Shown in pieces: positions 33,616 through 44,844 of a DNA stretch of 64,000 nt. A program made the translations under genes and the position numbers. The stretch's first letter is position 1, and each line of letters begins with the position of its first letter. This stretch comes from Gordius sp. MW1 (lineage: Eukaryota; Nematomorpha; Gordioida; Gordea; Gordiidae): positions 25,234,001 through 25,298,000 of the forward strand of contig OZ038526.1 of assembly GCA_964036665.1 (NCBI GenBank), in the 5' to 3' direction. Below the pieces are notes generated by a model. It was not told where the DNA came from. It searched no databases and worked only from the letters and a program-made list of their open reading frames with translations.

Positions 33616-34900
33616 GGGTGCACGCCCAGGCGGGTATTTTTTTATCAAAAATTTAGTTTAAAAAATGTAAATATTATCTTCCAAGTGTTTATAAGTGCTT
33701 TAAAATCCTTTATGCAACTATACTATAATGTTTTAATCCATTAAATTTATTTAAGAATAAGATTATTTTCAAATTTTGGGCAAGGGGGGGGGAGCTTGCG
33801 GTTTCGCCCCTTGCTCACTTTTTTACACCATACAATGTATTGTTACTAAAAAATCTTCGTTATCTAAAATTCTCCAAATAATTTATTTATTTACCTTACG
33901 TATAAACTTCGATAAGATTCCTGGAAAAAGTTTATAACAACTGTATGTAAGCAGCCTTTAGGTTGCCAATGTTTGCCCACAGGCTTTTTGTTTTAACTAT
34001 ACTTGTTATTCATGGCGCATAGCTAGGATGTTTTTGATATGGCGCATAAATTAAATTAAAAATATCTATAATATAATAGAGATAAGAGACAAAAAAAACC
34101 TTAGCTATACCTACTGGGCCAGGCAGCTATCAAAATTTATATATTCGGGCTGGCATTATAACACGATTAGGGCAATTCGAGCTTAATGTGTATATTATAT
34201 TATTTTTGTGTATTATTCTGTGAATATTTATTTGATTTAATGATATTATTAATCATAGTTCTTATCCCCTCCAAAAAAAGAAAGTTAAAAAATATTAAAA
34301 AATATAGCGAAATTAGAAAATTAAGGGCGGAGCAGTTCAGGCAAAGACTCTGGCATTGCTGTGGGAAGGGCTTTGGTGGCCGGGAATGCTATTTGTCTAT
34401 ATAATTGGACAGGATCGGGTTTGGGGATAATATACCTCTAATTAAATATAAACTTTTATTAATGGAAAACTTATCAAAATAGTCATTATAAAACAAAGTT
34501 AATTTTTCTTTTGCCCGCCGATTGTCAACTAATATTTTAAAACGCTGGAGATGAATTGTTAATAATGCCAATTATAACAATCGATGCTTGATATACTATT
34601 CCTGAGGATGGGAAAACTTCACACGTTCGTGCATGTGATTATTAGAAAGAAGACAAATAGGTGTCACCAGGAAATGGATAAGAGCTATTTGTATATCTCA
34701 TGGGCGTACCCAATATATCATTTTTTGGCATGGGGATTTGTTTTTTATCATCATATATTTAATAATTTAACGCGATGAAAATAAATTTTTATATATACAT
34801 AAGTAACATTGTCATGAGTTTGTCCAACCAAACTCAAAGGTTTTCTATTGATTCTGGTGTAGCGGAGATGTGGTACATGGGATTCTACAAGTATAACCAA

Positions 34901-35699
34901 AAATTTGTCTTTTTTTCTCTACAAATGTAATTAAAATATTAACACAACAAGCTTATATGTCGGCGTGGTATTACTTTGTGATTGTCCTTTATTAAATATA
35001 GTAATCATCAAAACCATTTTATCTCCTTTCCACCTCAAAACTAACATAGATTCCTTCTAAACAATTTTACAGATGTCTCTTACCTCCTCTATTTTATTTA
35101 ATACTTGTAATAGGTATAGGTTGACATTCAAAAAGAGGATCCAAGTTTATTTTATAAAAAATACCTTTCTGAGCAAATGTGGAAACGGTCGACCTAATTT
35201 GGGAGAAATTAGATTCTATTTTCAAACTTTTAATACGAACCAAAAAATCCAGTACATTTATATTACATGGTGGAAAATTTTCGAGTGTAAAATTTTATTA
35301 AGATCCTTATTAAATACATCGGAAGCTAATAAGTAGTTTGAACTCGGGTCGAGTTCTGACAAATTAAAACTCGGTCTCGTGAAGGGCTAAGAGCGGAAAA
35401 TCCATTTCGCATGGCTTTTGTTAAATATAAAGATTATCAGTCCTAATCCAAACACAAAGATAGCCCAAATATTAAAACAAAGTAATGATCCTCTATTTAG
35501 ATACCTAAAATAGATGTTTTTTTTGCCCCAGCTCGGCTTAAGCTGGACACCTTATTTTATTTTTTGTTGCCCCACACGACCCCGAGTTTGTAGATAAAAA
35601 CTTTTCATTTTTTATACGTTTTTAAAAGTATTTATATATTTTGATCTAATATATATTAAACTGAGCCAGCATAATTTTTTGAATCAAAACTGTATTCGA
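34901..35699. other. Spacer of the large palindrome
   Basis: About 0.8 kb, including an open frame of 87 residues (35073-35336) that resembles nothing known and a CTCGGTCTCG patch near 35370. No element ends were identified. Confidence 0.45.
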
Positions 35700-37225
35700 T
35701 TTTACAATTTCCATATTGTAGAATAATTTTAATCCCATGTATTACACTTCCGTTTCAGATCCAATACTCATGACGATGTTACTTATGTATATAAATCTTA
35801 AAAATTTATTTTCATCGCGTGAAATTTATTAAATATATGATGATAAAAACAAATCCCCATGCCAAAAAATGATATATTGGGTACGCCCATGAAATATACT
35901 AATAGCTCTTAAAACTGTATTAAATACATTTCCTGGCGACACCTAGGAATAGTATATCAAGCATCGATTGAATTAATTGGCATTATTAACAATTCATCTC
36001 CAGCGTTATAAAATTTTAGTTGACAATTGGCTGGCAAAAGAAAAATCTCTGTTATATAATGACTATTTTGATAAGTTTTCCATTTAACAAAAGTTTATAT
36101 TTAATTAGAGGTTTATTATTTTGCCCAAACATTGTCCTGTCCAATTTTATAAACAAATAGCACTCCCGACCGCCACCAAAGCCCTTCCCATGGCATTGCC
36201 GGAGTCTTTGCCTAAACTGCTCAACCCATGATTCTGGGCAATAATCTCGCTATATGTTCAAATATTTTTGTAATTTTCTTTATTTATTTGGGATAAAAAT
36301 ATGATTAATAAATATCATAAAATCAATAAAAATTCACAAAAATATAATATCTAATTAAGCTCGAATTGCCCTAATCGTGTTCTGATGCCAGCATTTTCGA
36401 TAGCTGCCGGCTCACTGGGTGTGGCTAAGGCTTTTTTCTCTTATCTTTATTATATTATAGATAAAATGTTTTTAATTTAATTTATGCGCCACATCGAAAA
36501 ATTTCTCGCAATGGATAACATGTATAGGTATTACAAAAAGCCTATAGGCAAATACTGGCAATATAAAGGTATTTGCATACGTTTGTTACATACATTTTCC
36601 TTGAATTATACCGAATTTATACATGATGTAAGTAAAAAATAATTGTTCAGAAACGAAGTAGATGCCGGCCTAGGTATGCCGAATTTTTTTTCGTCTCTTA
36701 TCTTTATTATATTATAGATAAAATATTTTTAAATTAATTTATGCGCCACGTCGAAAAATTCCTGGGTATGCGTTATCAATAACATGTTTAGTGACAAAAA
36801 GCCTCTACTCAAACACTGGCAACATAAAGGCAACTTACATACATTTTTCATAAACATTTTCCAGGAATTATATCGAAATCTATAAATATCGTAAATAAAA
36901 AAAATTATTCGGAGAATTTTTAAAAACTAAGATTTTTTAGTAACAATATATTGTATTTAGTCACGTAAGAAAGGGGGCGAGGGACGAAAGCGAAAATTCA
37001 TCTCCCTTGGCCAAAATTTAAAAAAATCTTATTATTAAATAATAAAATGGATTAAATTATTATAGAATAGTTGCATAAAGGATTTTAAGAAACTTATAAA
37101 CATTTGGAAAGATAAAATCGACATTTCATTTTTATATTACATTTTCGTCAAAAAACTTACACCTACTTGGGCGTGCATCCCAACAAGATTCGGGCAATTC
37201 GGGCTTTATGAGATTTTTCTATACA
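35700..37225 (-). repeat. Large palindrome, right arm
   Basis: Partner of 32900-34900. Contains its own direct duplication (about 36480-36660 and 36720-36900, sharing TTATGCGCCAC, AAAAAGCCT and ACTGGCAA) that the left arm has only once, so the arms have evolved separately. Confidence 0.8.
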
Positions 37226-37701
37226 GTTTATTGATTTGTCTTCATCTATTATTTATTCACCTTCTTAACTAATCGTTTAATATTTATTTATCGTAATTCT
37301 TATAAAAAAAATACAGAGTTAAATTAAATTTTGGAAAATATGACAAAATGACTATTGAAAATCAAAAAAATCAACATTTTAGGCAGGCAGCTCTAATGAT
37401 TTGGGCATTTTAGGGCGGACACTTAGTAGGGTTTTTGTGTGCTCGGGCGGGCAATTTAATTATAAAATCGGGCTGGGCCGGGTTCGGGCAGAAGAATTTA
37501 AACAAATCTTACCTTTGCACCCGTCCTTCACATTGCTAGTATAGCTAACTAAACGATTATGTAATATAATATAATTACTAATTTAAGATATTTTCAATTG
37601 TATGGTTAATTTTTCAAATTGTTACTCGAGCATATATAGTCAAAAAATATGCACATCCAAACCCAATTAATCAGTTACTATAAACATAATTATCATTTAT
37701 G

Positions 37702-37857
37702 GATGGGCGTAGCCAAAGGGTAGCAGGGAGGGGTGGGTGCCCCTCTCTAAATGCAAAATTAATGATATAATTATATCTAAAATGTCAAAATATTATCATT
37801 TTGCCCTTGCCTAATTCATTATCGCCCCCTCTAATTCCAATCTTGGCTACGCTCATG
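37702..37857. mobile_element. hAT-type MITE
   Basis: Left end GATGGGCGTAGCCAA and right end TTGGCTACGCTCATG form an imperfect TIR like that of the MITE at 9114. It is 156 bp with a C-rich subterminal patch. I could not see a convincing 8-bp duplication. Confidence 0.55.
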
Positions 37858-37881
37858 TTATCTATCCTCTTTTATATACAC

Positions 37882-38215
37882 TAGAGATCTGCAACGGGCC
37901 GTTTTTAGGAGGTCGGCCTCCCGTACCCGTTTTCAAAACTTCAAGACCCGTTTGAGCCCGTCCGTAAATATTTCAGGCCCGTTCGTACCCGTTTAGAAAA
38001 ACGTCACGCCCGCCAAAACCCATTCAAATTATTTAAAGGACTCCGGGCCCGGCCCCATCGAAAATTGCACAAAATTTTATTTTATTTTTTGCCATATTCA
38101 TAAAAAACATCAATAATTATTATGTGAAAATAATAAATCATCAATTTTTTCTGCAGTTAATAAACCTAAAAAATTTCAATATAGTACTACCATTAAATTA
38201 CTTAAAAAAATTATG
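37882..38215 (+). mobile_element. hAT-like element end with CCCGT repeats
   Basis: Begins TAGAGATCTGCAACGGGCCG, which has the TAGAGNNCTGCA pattern of the elements at 25626 and 32964. ACCCGTTT and GCCCG words follow. The section from 37965 recurs directly at 40345-40590. The far terminus was not found. Confidence 0.5.
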
Positions 38216-38285
38216 AGAATATTTCACTTTCAACAATTTTACTTTTATTTGATTAATTTAAGTTAATACACTTAAGAAGTTAGAA

Positions 38286-39685
38286 CATAGGCGTACAGAA
38301 GGGGGTAGAAAAACGGAAAGTTTCCCCATTGGCAAAAATTAATAATTTTTTTATTAAAAAATAGCAGATTTTTAGATTAAAAGTTTTTATTCTCAAGCTG
38401 TGTAACTGACTCAAAATGACATTTATAAATAAATACCGATATATCCTTTTTTTTCTTAATTGAATTTTGACAAAAAGCCAATTAACCTTATTCTCTTTTT
38501 CCGCTATCGTTTATTCACTTGCATTACAATGAAAAAAAGAAATTTGGAGCATTATTTCCCTAGGAAATTATCCAAGCCTTCTACATCTAAACCTAGTAAT
38601 TTCTTGATCTATTGATAATTAATTGCTATGATAGATTTATTTTTCTATTCGCTGATCTGATATAAATTATAAAACATCAAGATGCGATTTATCCAAATTT
38701 TCTACCTGGTATGATCGCGATGCCGCAAAAGAGGCGGCAACTTTGCTGTCTTTTTTGCGGCAATTAGACTATATAATATCGCTATTATGTCTTCATAAGC
38801 TTTTCAGTTATACATAAATTCTTTGCAGGCAATTGCAAAAAAAAAGTTTAGACCTACAGCAGGTCACCGAGTTGGCCCAAAACATTGTTGATCAGATGAA
38901 ATTGTTAAGAAATAATGTTGATGAAGAATTTCATCAAATTTTTTAATGGCCGAAGCTAAGGCAAACTTATACCAGTTTAATCTTGTAAAACCCAAATGGG
39001 CTAGAAAACAAACTTTTCGAAGTAATATTCCAACAGACTTCATTGAGGAATATTATAAAATCACAATTTTTATACCATTACTTGATTCTTTTATTGTTCA
39101 ACTCAATGAAAGTTTTTAAACAAGAAGGAAATTATTGCAAATTTTCAAGTTTTGTTTCCTCAAGATTCGAAAGTTTCGCCTGCAGCTCAGATAAAAATAA
39201 ATCACTTAGTAAATTTTTACTTTAATGACTTGAATAGTACAAATGTTGACGTTAAAACAGAATTTGATATTTAGTATATGTCGTTGTCTCAGATGCCAGA
39301 AGAATTGCGTCTCAAGAATGCTTTAAATGCTTTTCTAAATCACAAAATCAAATTAGAATGCTTACCTAACCTTACAACTTTATTTTATTTATTTACATGC
39401 ACAAATGAGAGAAGTTTCTCAACTTTGAGAAGACTTAAGACCTACTTACGGAATACCATGTCAAACAATAGATTAAATGGTTTGGCGCTTTTAACGATTC
39501 ACCGGGAGTTAGGCCCAACTCCGGGTAAAATTCTTGATGTCTTATCTTTTGGCAAAAGAAATTTAAAAATTGTTTTATAGCGACTATTTTTATACACCGC
39601 TTTTGTATTTATATTATTGAAATAAAAATGTTTAAAAAAATTGAAACTTTTCTACTTCCTTGAAAAAATCCTGGCTACGCGCCTG
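38286..39685 (+). mobile_element. hAT element, 1.4 kb
   Basis: Flanked by AGTTAGAA on both sides (38278-38285, 39686-39693), a perfect 8-bp duplication. Ends are CATAGGCGTACAG and GGCTACGCGCCTG, an imperfect inverted repeat. The body carries a decayed ZMYM1-type transposase. Confidence 0.85.
38529..39580 (+). pseudogene. hAT transposase relic (ZMYM1 type)
   Basis: Starts with MKKRNLEHYFPRKLSKPSTS, the typical basic N-terminus of ZMYM1-like hAT proteins. It then skips most of the catalytic core. ELAQNIVDQMKLLRNN and EEYYKITIFIPLLDSFI are recognisable in broken frames. It ends with the dimerisation block TNERSFSTLRRLKTYLRNTM and NRLNGLALLTIH. Several frameshifts and a large internal deletion make it inactive. 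Confidence 0.8.
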
Positions 39686-39693
39686 AGTTAGAA

Positions 39694-40344
39694 TATTATA
39701 CTTAAATTAAAATACTTTTTTTAAATTACATGAGATTATTAAACTTATAAGCAGCTTACATTAATTTGATTAATTTATATCAGTTAATATACTTGAATTT
39801 TAAAATACAAAAATATTTATTAAATTATATGACCCTAATAATTTTACCAGTAAAATTAGTGATAAAATTAAAAACAAAAATTTTAATTTTGGTGCATTGT
39901 ATGTAACCAAGTAATTGAACTTCCTTATAAAAGAATATACGAAGCTGTAATCTTAAATTATGTATAGGGGAGACCGGGGCTATCTCGACCATAAGATTTC
40001 AAAGAGGCCTGGACAAAAATTGTCAACCGATTTTCATAAAAATTTTTTAGAAAAATGTTCTTGTCCACAGTGTTTATCAAAGGAAAAAAAATTATAGTAT
40101 CACAGGTGATAGATTTTTCGTAATAAGGTGTCAAAAAAAAGACAACTTGTATAAATTCGAAAAATGACCAGGGTTAAGGCGTCCTTCGAAAGGGGCTATC
40201 GCGTCCTCTCTTATATTTAAGTCCTAAAACTATAAATATTTATTTGCATGTGCATATATTGCCAAAATATTAAATGTATATAGTCTTTTGCAACTTATAA
40301 AATTTAATATTATTATTTAAGTGTGTTTTATCTATGATTTATAA
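39694..40344. other. AT-rich interval, nothing recognised
   Basis: Contains GACCGGGGCTATCTCGACC near 39972 and a related GGGGCTATCGCG near 40193, but no coding, RNA or element boundary. Confidence 0.4.
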
Positions 40345-40590
40345 GTTAAATTTTCAGGCCCGTTCGTACCCCTTTAGAAAAACGTCAGGCCCGGCTAAAC
40401 CCGGAACTCCGCGCCCAGCCCCATTAAAAATTTCACAAAATTTTATTTTATTTTTTGACATATTTATTAAAAAAAAATCAATAATTATCATATAAAAATG
40501 ATAAATTATCAATTATTTCTGCAGTTAATACACCTAAAAAAGTTCAATCTAGTACTACTATTAAATTACTTTAAAAATTACATGAGAATG
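40345..40590 (+). repeat. Direct duplicate of 37965-38215
   Basis: Shares TTTCAGGCCCGTTCGTACCC, AAAAACGTCA, CACAAAATTTTATTTTATTT and TTTCTGCAGTTAATA with 37965-38215. The RT pseudogene begins directly after it. Confidence 0.75.
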
Positions 40591-40609
40591 TTTTTTTTTA
40601 AACATGACA

Positions 40610-42290
40610 ACCTTACCATGGCCAGTATGCTATAAGGTAATTGTAATAACCAAACTTGGAAAGTATGTTGTCCATGACCCCCGTAACAACCGTTGCCCAG
40701 CATCAAAGACCTTCCATTTACCTAATCCCACAACACCCCTAACAATACCTCCTAACAGTTAATTCCATGACAATCCAACTGTTGTATACCAACCATGAGT
40801 AGACAAAAACAATAATCCAAGCAGTACTTGGGCAAAAAATTTCATATCCCTTCCAAAACCTAAGACACTTAATAGAATTCCTAGGAGAGCAAGGGAAGCA
40901 TTCAGCGGCCTTCTGAATAGAATCCTCATAGCTATCATCAAAAACCCAGATAATCTAGGAGAGTGGAGAAATTTTTTCACTATTTGTTATCATACCCTAT
41001 CAATACCACAACCTAAGGTCGCCCAATTATCTAAGGTATCAACAAAGTTTTGACCCAAATAAGCCATTTCTGCTCTCAAAGGAGCCGCATAAGCCTAAGC
41101 CTTCACTAGATTTAAGAGCTAAGGCAATAGCAAACAAAATTAATGCTTTGGAAATTAATTCAGCTCTCCGTATTCTGGGTTCTTCCGATTTGATCGCACC
41201 CCCCACCAATGCTATATACGATTTCCTTCTCGCCAAACACTCTGAGGGTGAAGCTTTAACCCCCTCACTGAACGAAACCCCACCAACCCCAATCATCGAC
41301 TTCACTATTTTAGAAGTTACAAATGCAATAAATTCTTATAAAAAAGATTCAGCAGCAGGTCTAGATGGAATCCGCCCCATTTTTCTGCAGGACCTAATTA
41401 AGCCCTAAATAAGCGGCTCACAAAGCTTGTTCACGAATCTAACACACTTCAGCACTATTATAATAAGGGGCCAATTGAGTCAAGAAATATCGTAAATTCT
41501 GGGATGGAGGAAAACTGTTGGCCTTTAATAAACCTGACGGCTAAATTCGCCCTATCGCTAATGGGTCAGTTTTACGGAGAATTGCTTCCAAATTAATCAC
41601 AATAAAAATTCGCGCCTCTTTGGCCTGTTCCCTTCTCCCCAACCAATTAGGCTTTGGAATCAGGGGAGGTTGCGAAGCCGCCCATACGGCCCGATTCTTT
41701 TTGAATCATCACCCCAGACAGATCTTTTAGTAAAACTGGACTTTAAAAAGGCTTTTAACAGCGTCAATAGGGCGGCGTTTAGCACCCTTTCAGAAAGCAT
41801 ACCCCCAATTTTACTCATACGCCCTCAATAGTTATGGAGCCCCATCCTTTCTACTGTTTGGGGACAAGATAAAACATTCGATATAGCAAGGCGATCCCCT
41901 AGGCCCAGCGATTTTCTGCCAAGCTATACAGGGGATTATCCAAAAACTGTCTACCACAAGAAGCTTTTCTTGCAACCTATGGTACATGGACGACGGATTT
42001 TTGGTGGTCCCTGCGAGTGAAATAGTAAAATACCGCCAATTATTAATCCTTTTCAGAATCAATTGGCCTCGAACTCAACCACTTAAAATTTGAAGTATAC
42101 AGCAGGGATCCTTCAATAGATCCCTCAACACTCCCCTTCCTGTCCTCACTCTCGATCCGTTCAGCCACCTAGGCTCACCGCTGGGTGGGCCCATATCTTC
42201 CCAAAGCTTTATGACCAAATTTTTAACTGTCAAACCTACCCTGCAGAAACTAACCCCACACCATGCATTTTTTGGCTAAAAATTTTCTGC
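40610..42290 (+). pseudogene. Reverse transcriptase relic (QGDPLGP/YMDDG type)
   Basis: Broken frames read in order: an N-terminal domain with LLNRILIAIIKNPDNLGEW; KDSAAGLDGIRPIFLQDLI (41340-41400); QLGFGIRGGCEAA (about 41640); LLVKLDFKKAFNSVNRA with the first catalytic Asp (41727-41780); SFLLFGDKI; QGDPLGPAIFCQAIQ (about 41886); and WYMDDGFLVV, the catalytic YxDD box (about 41980-42000). The order is that of a polymerase palm. The GGCEAA and QGDPLGP signatures belong to a group of RTs scattered in invertebrates and other eukaryotes, distinct from the LINE fragment at 7393. Several frameshifts and stops make it inactive. No LTRs or tail were identified. G+C is higher than in its surroundings. 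Confidence 0.75.
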
Positions 42291-42339
42291 TAATCCCGAA
42301 AAAAATTATGTGTTAATTTTTTAAATCTTTATAGATGAT

Positions 42340-42570
42340 ACAGGTTGAACCTTGGCTTTTCTTCCATCTCAAATCTGTCCAACGTTGAAAGATACGCTAA
42401 CTTTTTAAATATTTATAGTAGTAAATGAGACCAGTTCCACTTGGCTTTGTCTTCCACCTCAAAGCTGTCCAACGCTGAAAGTAATTTATACTCTATCTTC
42501 TTGAAATCTTCTACCTTGGCTTTATCTTCTACACTAAATCTGCCTAACTTAGAAAATAATTTTATGTGTT
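42340..42570 (+). repeat. Degenerate minisatellite, about 90-bp period
   Basis: Three diverged units each with CTTGGCTTT, TCTTCCA/TAC, AAATCTGTCCAACGTTGAAAG-like words and AATCTTTATAG spacers, following the RT relic. Confidence 0.6.
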
Positions 42571-42741
42571 ACTTTTTAAATCTTTATAGTATTACCCCTA
42601 AATATGTCTAACATTCCAAGTAATCTCCTTATATTTATAATGAATCTGACGCATAATGTGGAAAACCGATAATAACGAAAGTACTTACAAACAAGATATA
42701 TGATCTAAAATATCAAATTAAAAAGAGTTAATTACATAAAT

Positions 42742-42925
42742 ACTCGGGCCTTCGGCCCTCGTGGGAAGGGGGAGGGGGGAAGGGGATGAAGGGAAGACGA
42801 TGGGGGTTGGGGAGGGGGGAAGGGAAGGGGGGACGACTCATCTATACTCCGTATAAATGTATCATATTTGCTATGCAATTTATGGGCGAGAAAGGTAGGA
42901 AGGGGCGAGAATGTCTATAGGGGGT
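42742..42925 (+). repeat. G-rich GGCC-hairpin dispersed element, copy 5
   Basis: Hairpin GGGCC-TTC-GGCCC, the longest purine tract of the family (about 95 bp of A/G with G3-G6 runs), then TATACTCCGTATAAATG and the GCTATGCAATTTATGGG core. Confidence 0.85.
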
Positions 42926-42974
42926 TTTAAATGCCTAATGATTAATTAATTATTTATACAAATTTTCCATGTAA

Positions 42975-43110
42975 TTAAAAAAAATTGCCCTCTCCGGGAT
43001 TCGAACCTACATCAGTAGAGGCAACCTTTGTAGGGGCACAGGGAACCATATAAGTAGAGGTATAGGCCTTTGTAGGGGAGGGCATAGAGTAATTATCGAT
43101 GTTAACCAAT
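42975..43110 (-). repeat. tRNA-like mosaic repeat fragment
   Basis: GCCCTCTCCGGGATTCGAAC (B box inverted) followed by AGTAGAGGCA units. Confidence 0.6.
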
Positions 43111-43258
43111 TGAATTATTCATTACTAATTTTTTTTTAGGGGAAAAGGTCATACTTTGGTTTTTTAAATAATGGGTGTCAAAGGTGGTTAATATGAGAAA
43201 AGCGAAAATACCCTAAAGAAGAGGAAATTATAAGAAAATTTAAACATGTAATGTTCAA

Positions 43259-43462
43259 CCTATACATTTGAAATCTCCACCTTTGGAAGATTTTGAAAAA
43301 ATACTTCAAAATTTCTATAAATTATGGAACTTTCCTAATTGCATAGGTGCTCTTGATGGTAAGCACTGTGAAGTGAAATAAAAAAGCCCTCAAATTCTGG
43401 AAGTGCATTTTATAACTACAAGCACTATTTTTCAATAGTTTTGCAAAACTGCCTTGGATTTT
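43259..43462 (+). pseudogene. Harbinger transposase fragment
   Basis: Two abutting frames give LQNFYKLWNFPNCIGALDGK, with the first catalytic Asp of the DDE_Tnp_4 domain in GALDGKH, and then KKPSNSGSAFYNYKHYFSIV. Both are standard blocks of PIF/Harbinger (HARBI1-like) nucleases. A frameshift lies between them and the later D and E blocks are deleted. Near-identical pieces are at 43938 and 52087. Confidence 0.85.
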
Positions 43463-43540
43463 TATTAATGTTATAAATTAAATTTTCTAAATGTAAATCT
43501 TTTACATTTATAACACTTATTCCTATCATATTTATTAGAT

Positions 43541-43867
43541 TCATTGTAAGTATATCACAAATAAAATAAAATTGCATAGCAAGAAAACATCTACAATGTG
43601 TTTGTCCTGATTTTTGAATTCAAAGTCATAAATCTTCTCCAAAAAACTGTTTTCTGAACTTTTCTTTTCAATATTTGGAGTTGGAGGTTCTATATGAATA
43701 TTAATTAATATAAGCTTTATCAATTTACCATTTTCCTTATTACTAGTACAAGCATCTGAATACATGCTATCAGGGTTAATTGATAGATCTTCTCCAAACA
43801 TTATTGAGTCATCTAGACTAGCCCATTGACTCCTAGGTTGTAAGGTAGGTCTTAAAAAGTCCATCAC
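43541..43867 (-). pseudogene. MADF/Myb-SANT-like protein fragment
   Basis: A 108-residue frame begins MMDFLRPTLQPRSQW, the end of a MADF domain. An acidic linker and a basic/hydrophobic tail follow. Unit 3 (52542-52778, minus) extends it upstream with SGSGLTTSYWPYF, the typical MADF C-terminal block. Animal Harbinger elements carry such a DNA-binding partner gene next to the transposase. Function is inferred from this pairing. The N-terminus is missing. Confidence 0.65.
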
Positions 43868-44498
43868 AGTAAAATAAGGCCATTCACATAAGATAGGAAT
43901 ATCAACTATTAATTATATATTGAAACATGTAATGTTCTACCTATACATTTGAAATCTCCATCTTTGGAAGATTTTGAAAAAATACTTTAAAATTTCTGTA
44001 AATTATGGAACTTTCCTAATTGCATAGGTGCTCTTGATGGTAAGCACTGTGAAGTGATATAAAAAAGCCCTCAAATTCTGGAAGTGCATTTTATAACTAC
44101 AAGCACTATTTTTCAATAGTTTTGCAAAACTGCCTTATATTTTTATTAATTGTTATAAATTAAATTTTCTAAATGTAAATCTTTTACATTTATAACACTT
44201 ATTCCTATCATATTTATTAGATTCATTGTAAGTATATCACAAATGAAATAAAATTGCATAGCAAGTAAAACATCTACAATGTGTTTGTCCTGATTTTCAA
44301 ATTCAAGGTCATAAATCTTCTAAAAAAAACTGTTTTCTGAACTTTTTTTTTCAATATTTGGAGTTGGAGGTTCTATATGAATATTAATTAATATAAGCTT
44401 TATCAATTTACCATTTTCCTTATTACTAGTACAAGCATCTGAATACATGCTATCAGGGTTAATTGATAGATCTTCTCCAAACATTATTGAGTCATCTA

Positions 44499-44502
44499 GA
44501 CT
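44499..44502. repeat. Gypsy target site duplication (left), GACT
   Basis: GACT precedes the 5' LTR and recurs at 51965-51968. The empty site in Harbinger unit 1 has a single GACT. Confidence 0.9.
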
Positions 44503-44691
44503 TGTAGCGACATAAACATTGAAAATGTAGCAAGTCGACGAAACACATATGTTTTTATCTTCCTCCAATTTCATCGGTTCATATTATTAACATTTCGAAT
44601 CATTTTTACATCGGTTCATATTATTAACATTTCGAATCATTTTTATTTTGGGTTATAAATAAAGCTAAAGTAGAGAACATATTTCTCTACA
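44503..44691 (+). repeat. Gypsy 5' LTR (189 bp)
   Basis: Starts TGTAGCGACATAAACATT and ends CATATTTCTCTACA. It contains a direct repeat of TCGGTTCATATTATTAACAT and a TATAAATAAA at 44654-44663 that can serve as TATA box and poly(A) signal. Two substitutions separate it from the 3' LTR. Confidence 0.95.
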
Positions 44692-44693
44692 AA

Positions 44694-44704
44694 TGGTGAC
44701 CCCG
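44694..44704 (+). promoter_or_regulatory. Primer-binding site, tRNA-Trp-like
   Basis: TGGTGACCCCG begins two bases after the LTR. This matches the complement of the 3' end of animal tRNA-Trp, also used by avian retroviruses and CsRn1-type elements. Pairing is clear for about 11 bases and then diverges. Confidence 0.8.
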
Positions 44705-44740
44705 TGTTTTCGGGGGAGCTGATTTTTTTTCTCCCTCCCC

Positions 44741-44838
44741 CTTAAAAATTCATATTCTCCTAAATTAAAAATTCATATTCTCCTAAATAATAAATTCATA
44801 TTCTCCTAAATAATAAATTCATATTCTCCTAAATAAAA
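44741..44838 (+). repeat. Leader tandem repeat, four units
   Basis: AATTCATATTCTCCTAAAT repeats four times at about 20-26 bp spacing between the primer site and gag. It may be a packaging or translation-related leader, but that is only inference. Confidence 0.85.
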
Positions 44839-44844
44839 TACCAC

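Larger units (their letters stand above)
32900..34900 (+). repeat. Large palindrome, left arm
   Basis: Matches 35700-37225 in reverse complement. Paired words include AAGCCCGAATTGCCCGAATC, ATCGATGCTTGATATACTAT, ATGGGCGTACCCAATATATC and TACATAAGTAACATTGTCATG. The left arm alone carries the hAT element at 32964. Short frames in the arms (such as 34389-34571, minus) are not recognised. Confidence 0.8.
43242..43922. mobile_element. PIF-Harbinger fragment, tandem unit 1
   Basis: Unit of about 681 bp starting AAACATGTAATGTTCAACC. It joins a transposase piece (plus strand) to a MADF-like gene piece (minus strand), with the intervening parts of a normal Harbinger element missing. Units 2 and 3 follow head to tail. 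It still contains the undisturbed site GTCATCTAGACTAGCCCAT, where unit 2 carries the Gypsy insertion. Confidence 0.75.

Noticed and set aside
34186-34571. Frames in the palindrome arms as a gene (for example 34389-34571, minus)
   Set aside because: Part of the frame is recognisable in the other arm but broken there, and I know no matching family. Not enough for a call.
37702-37857. Clear hAT target duplication for this MITE
   Set aside because: Flanking octamers do not match, so I only claim the inverted ends.
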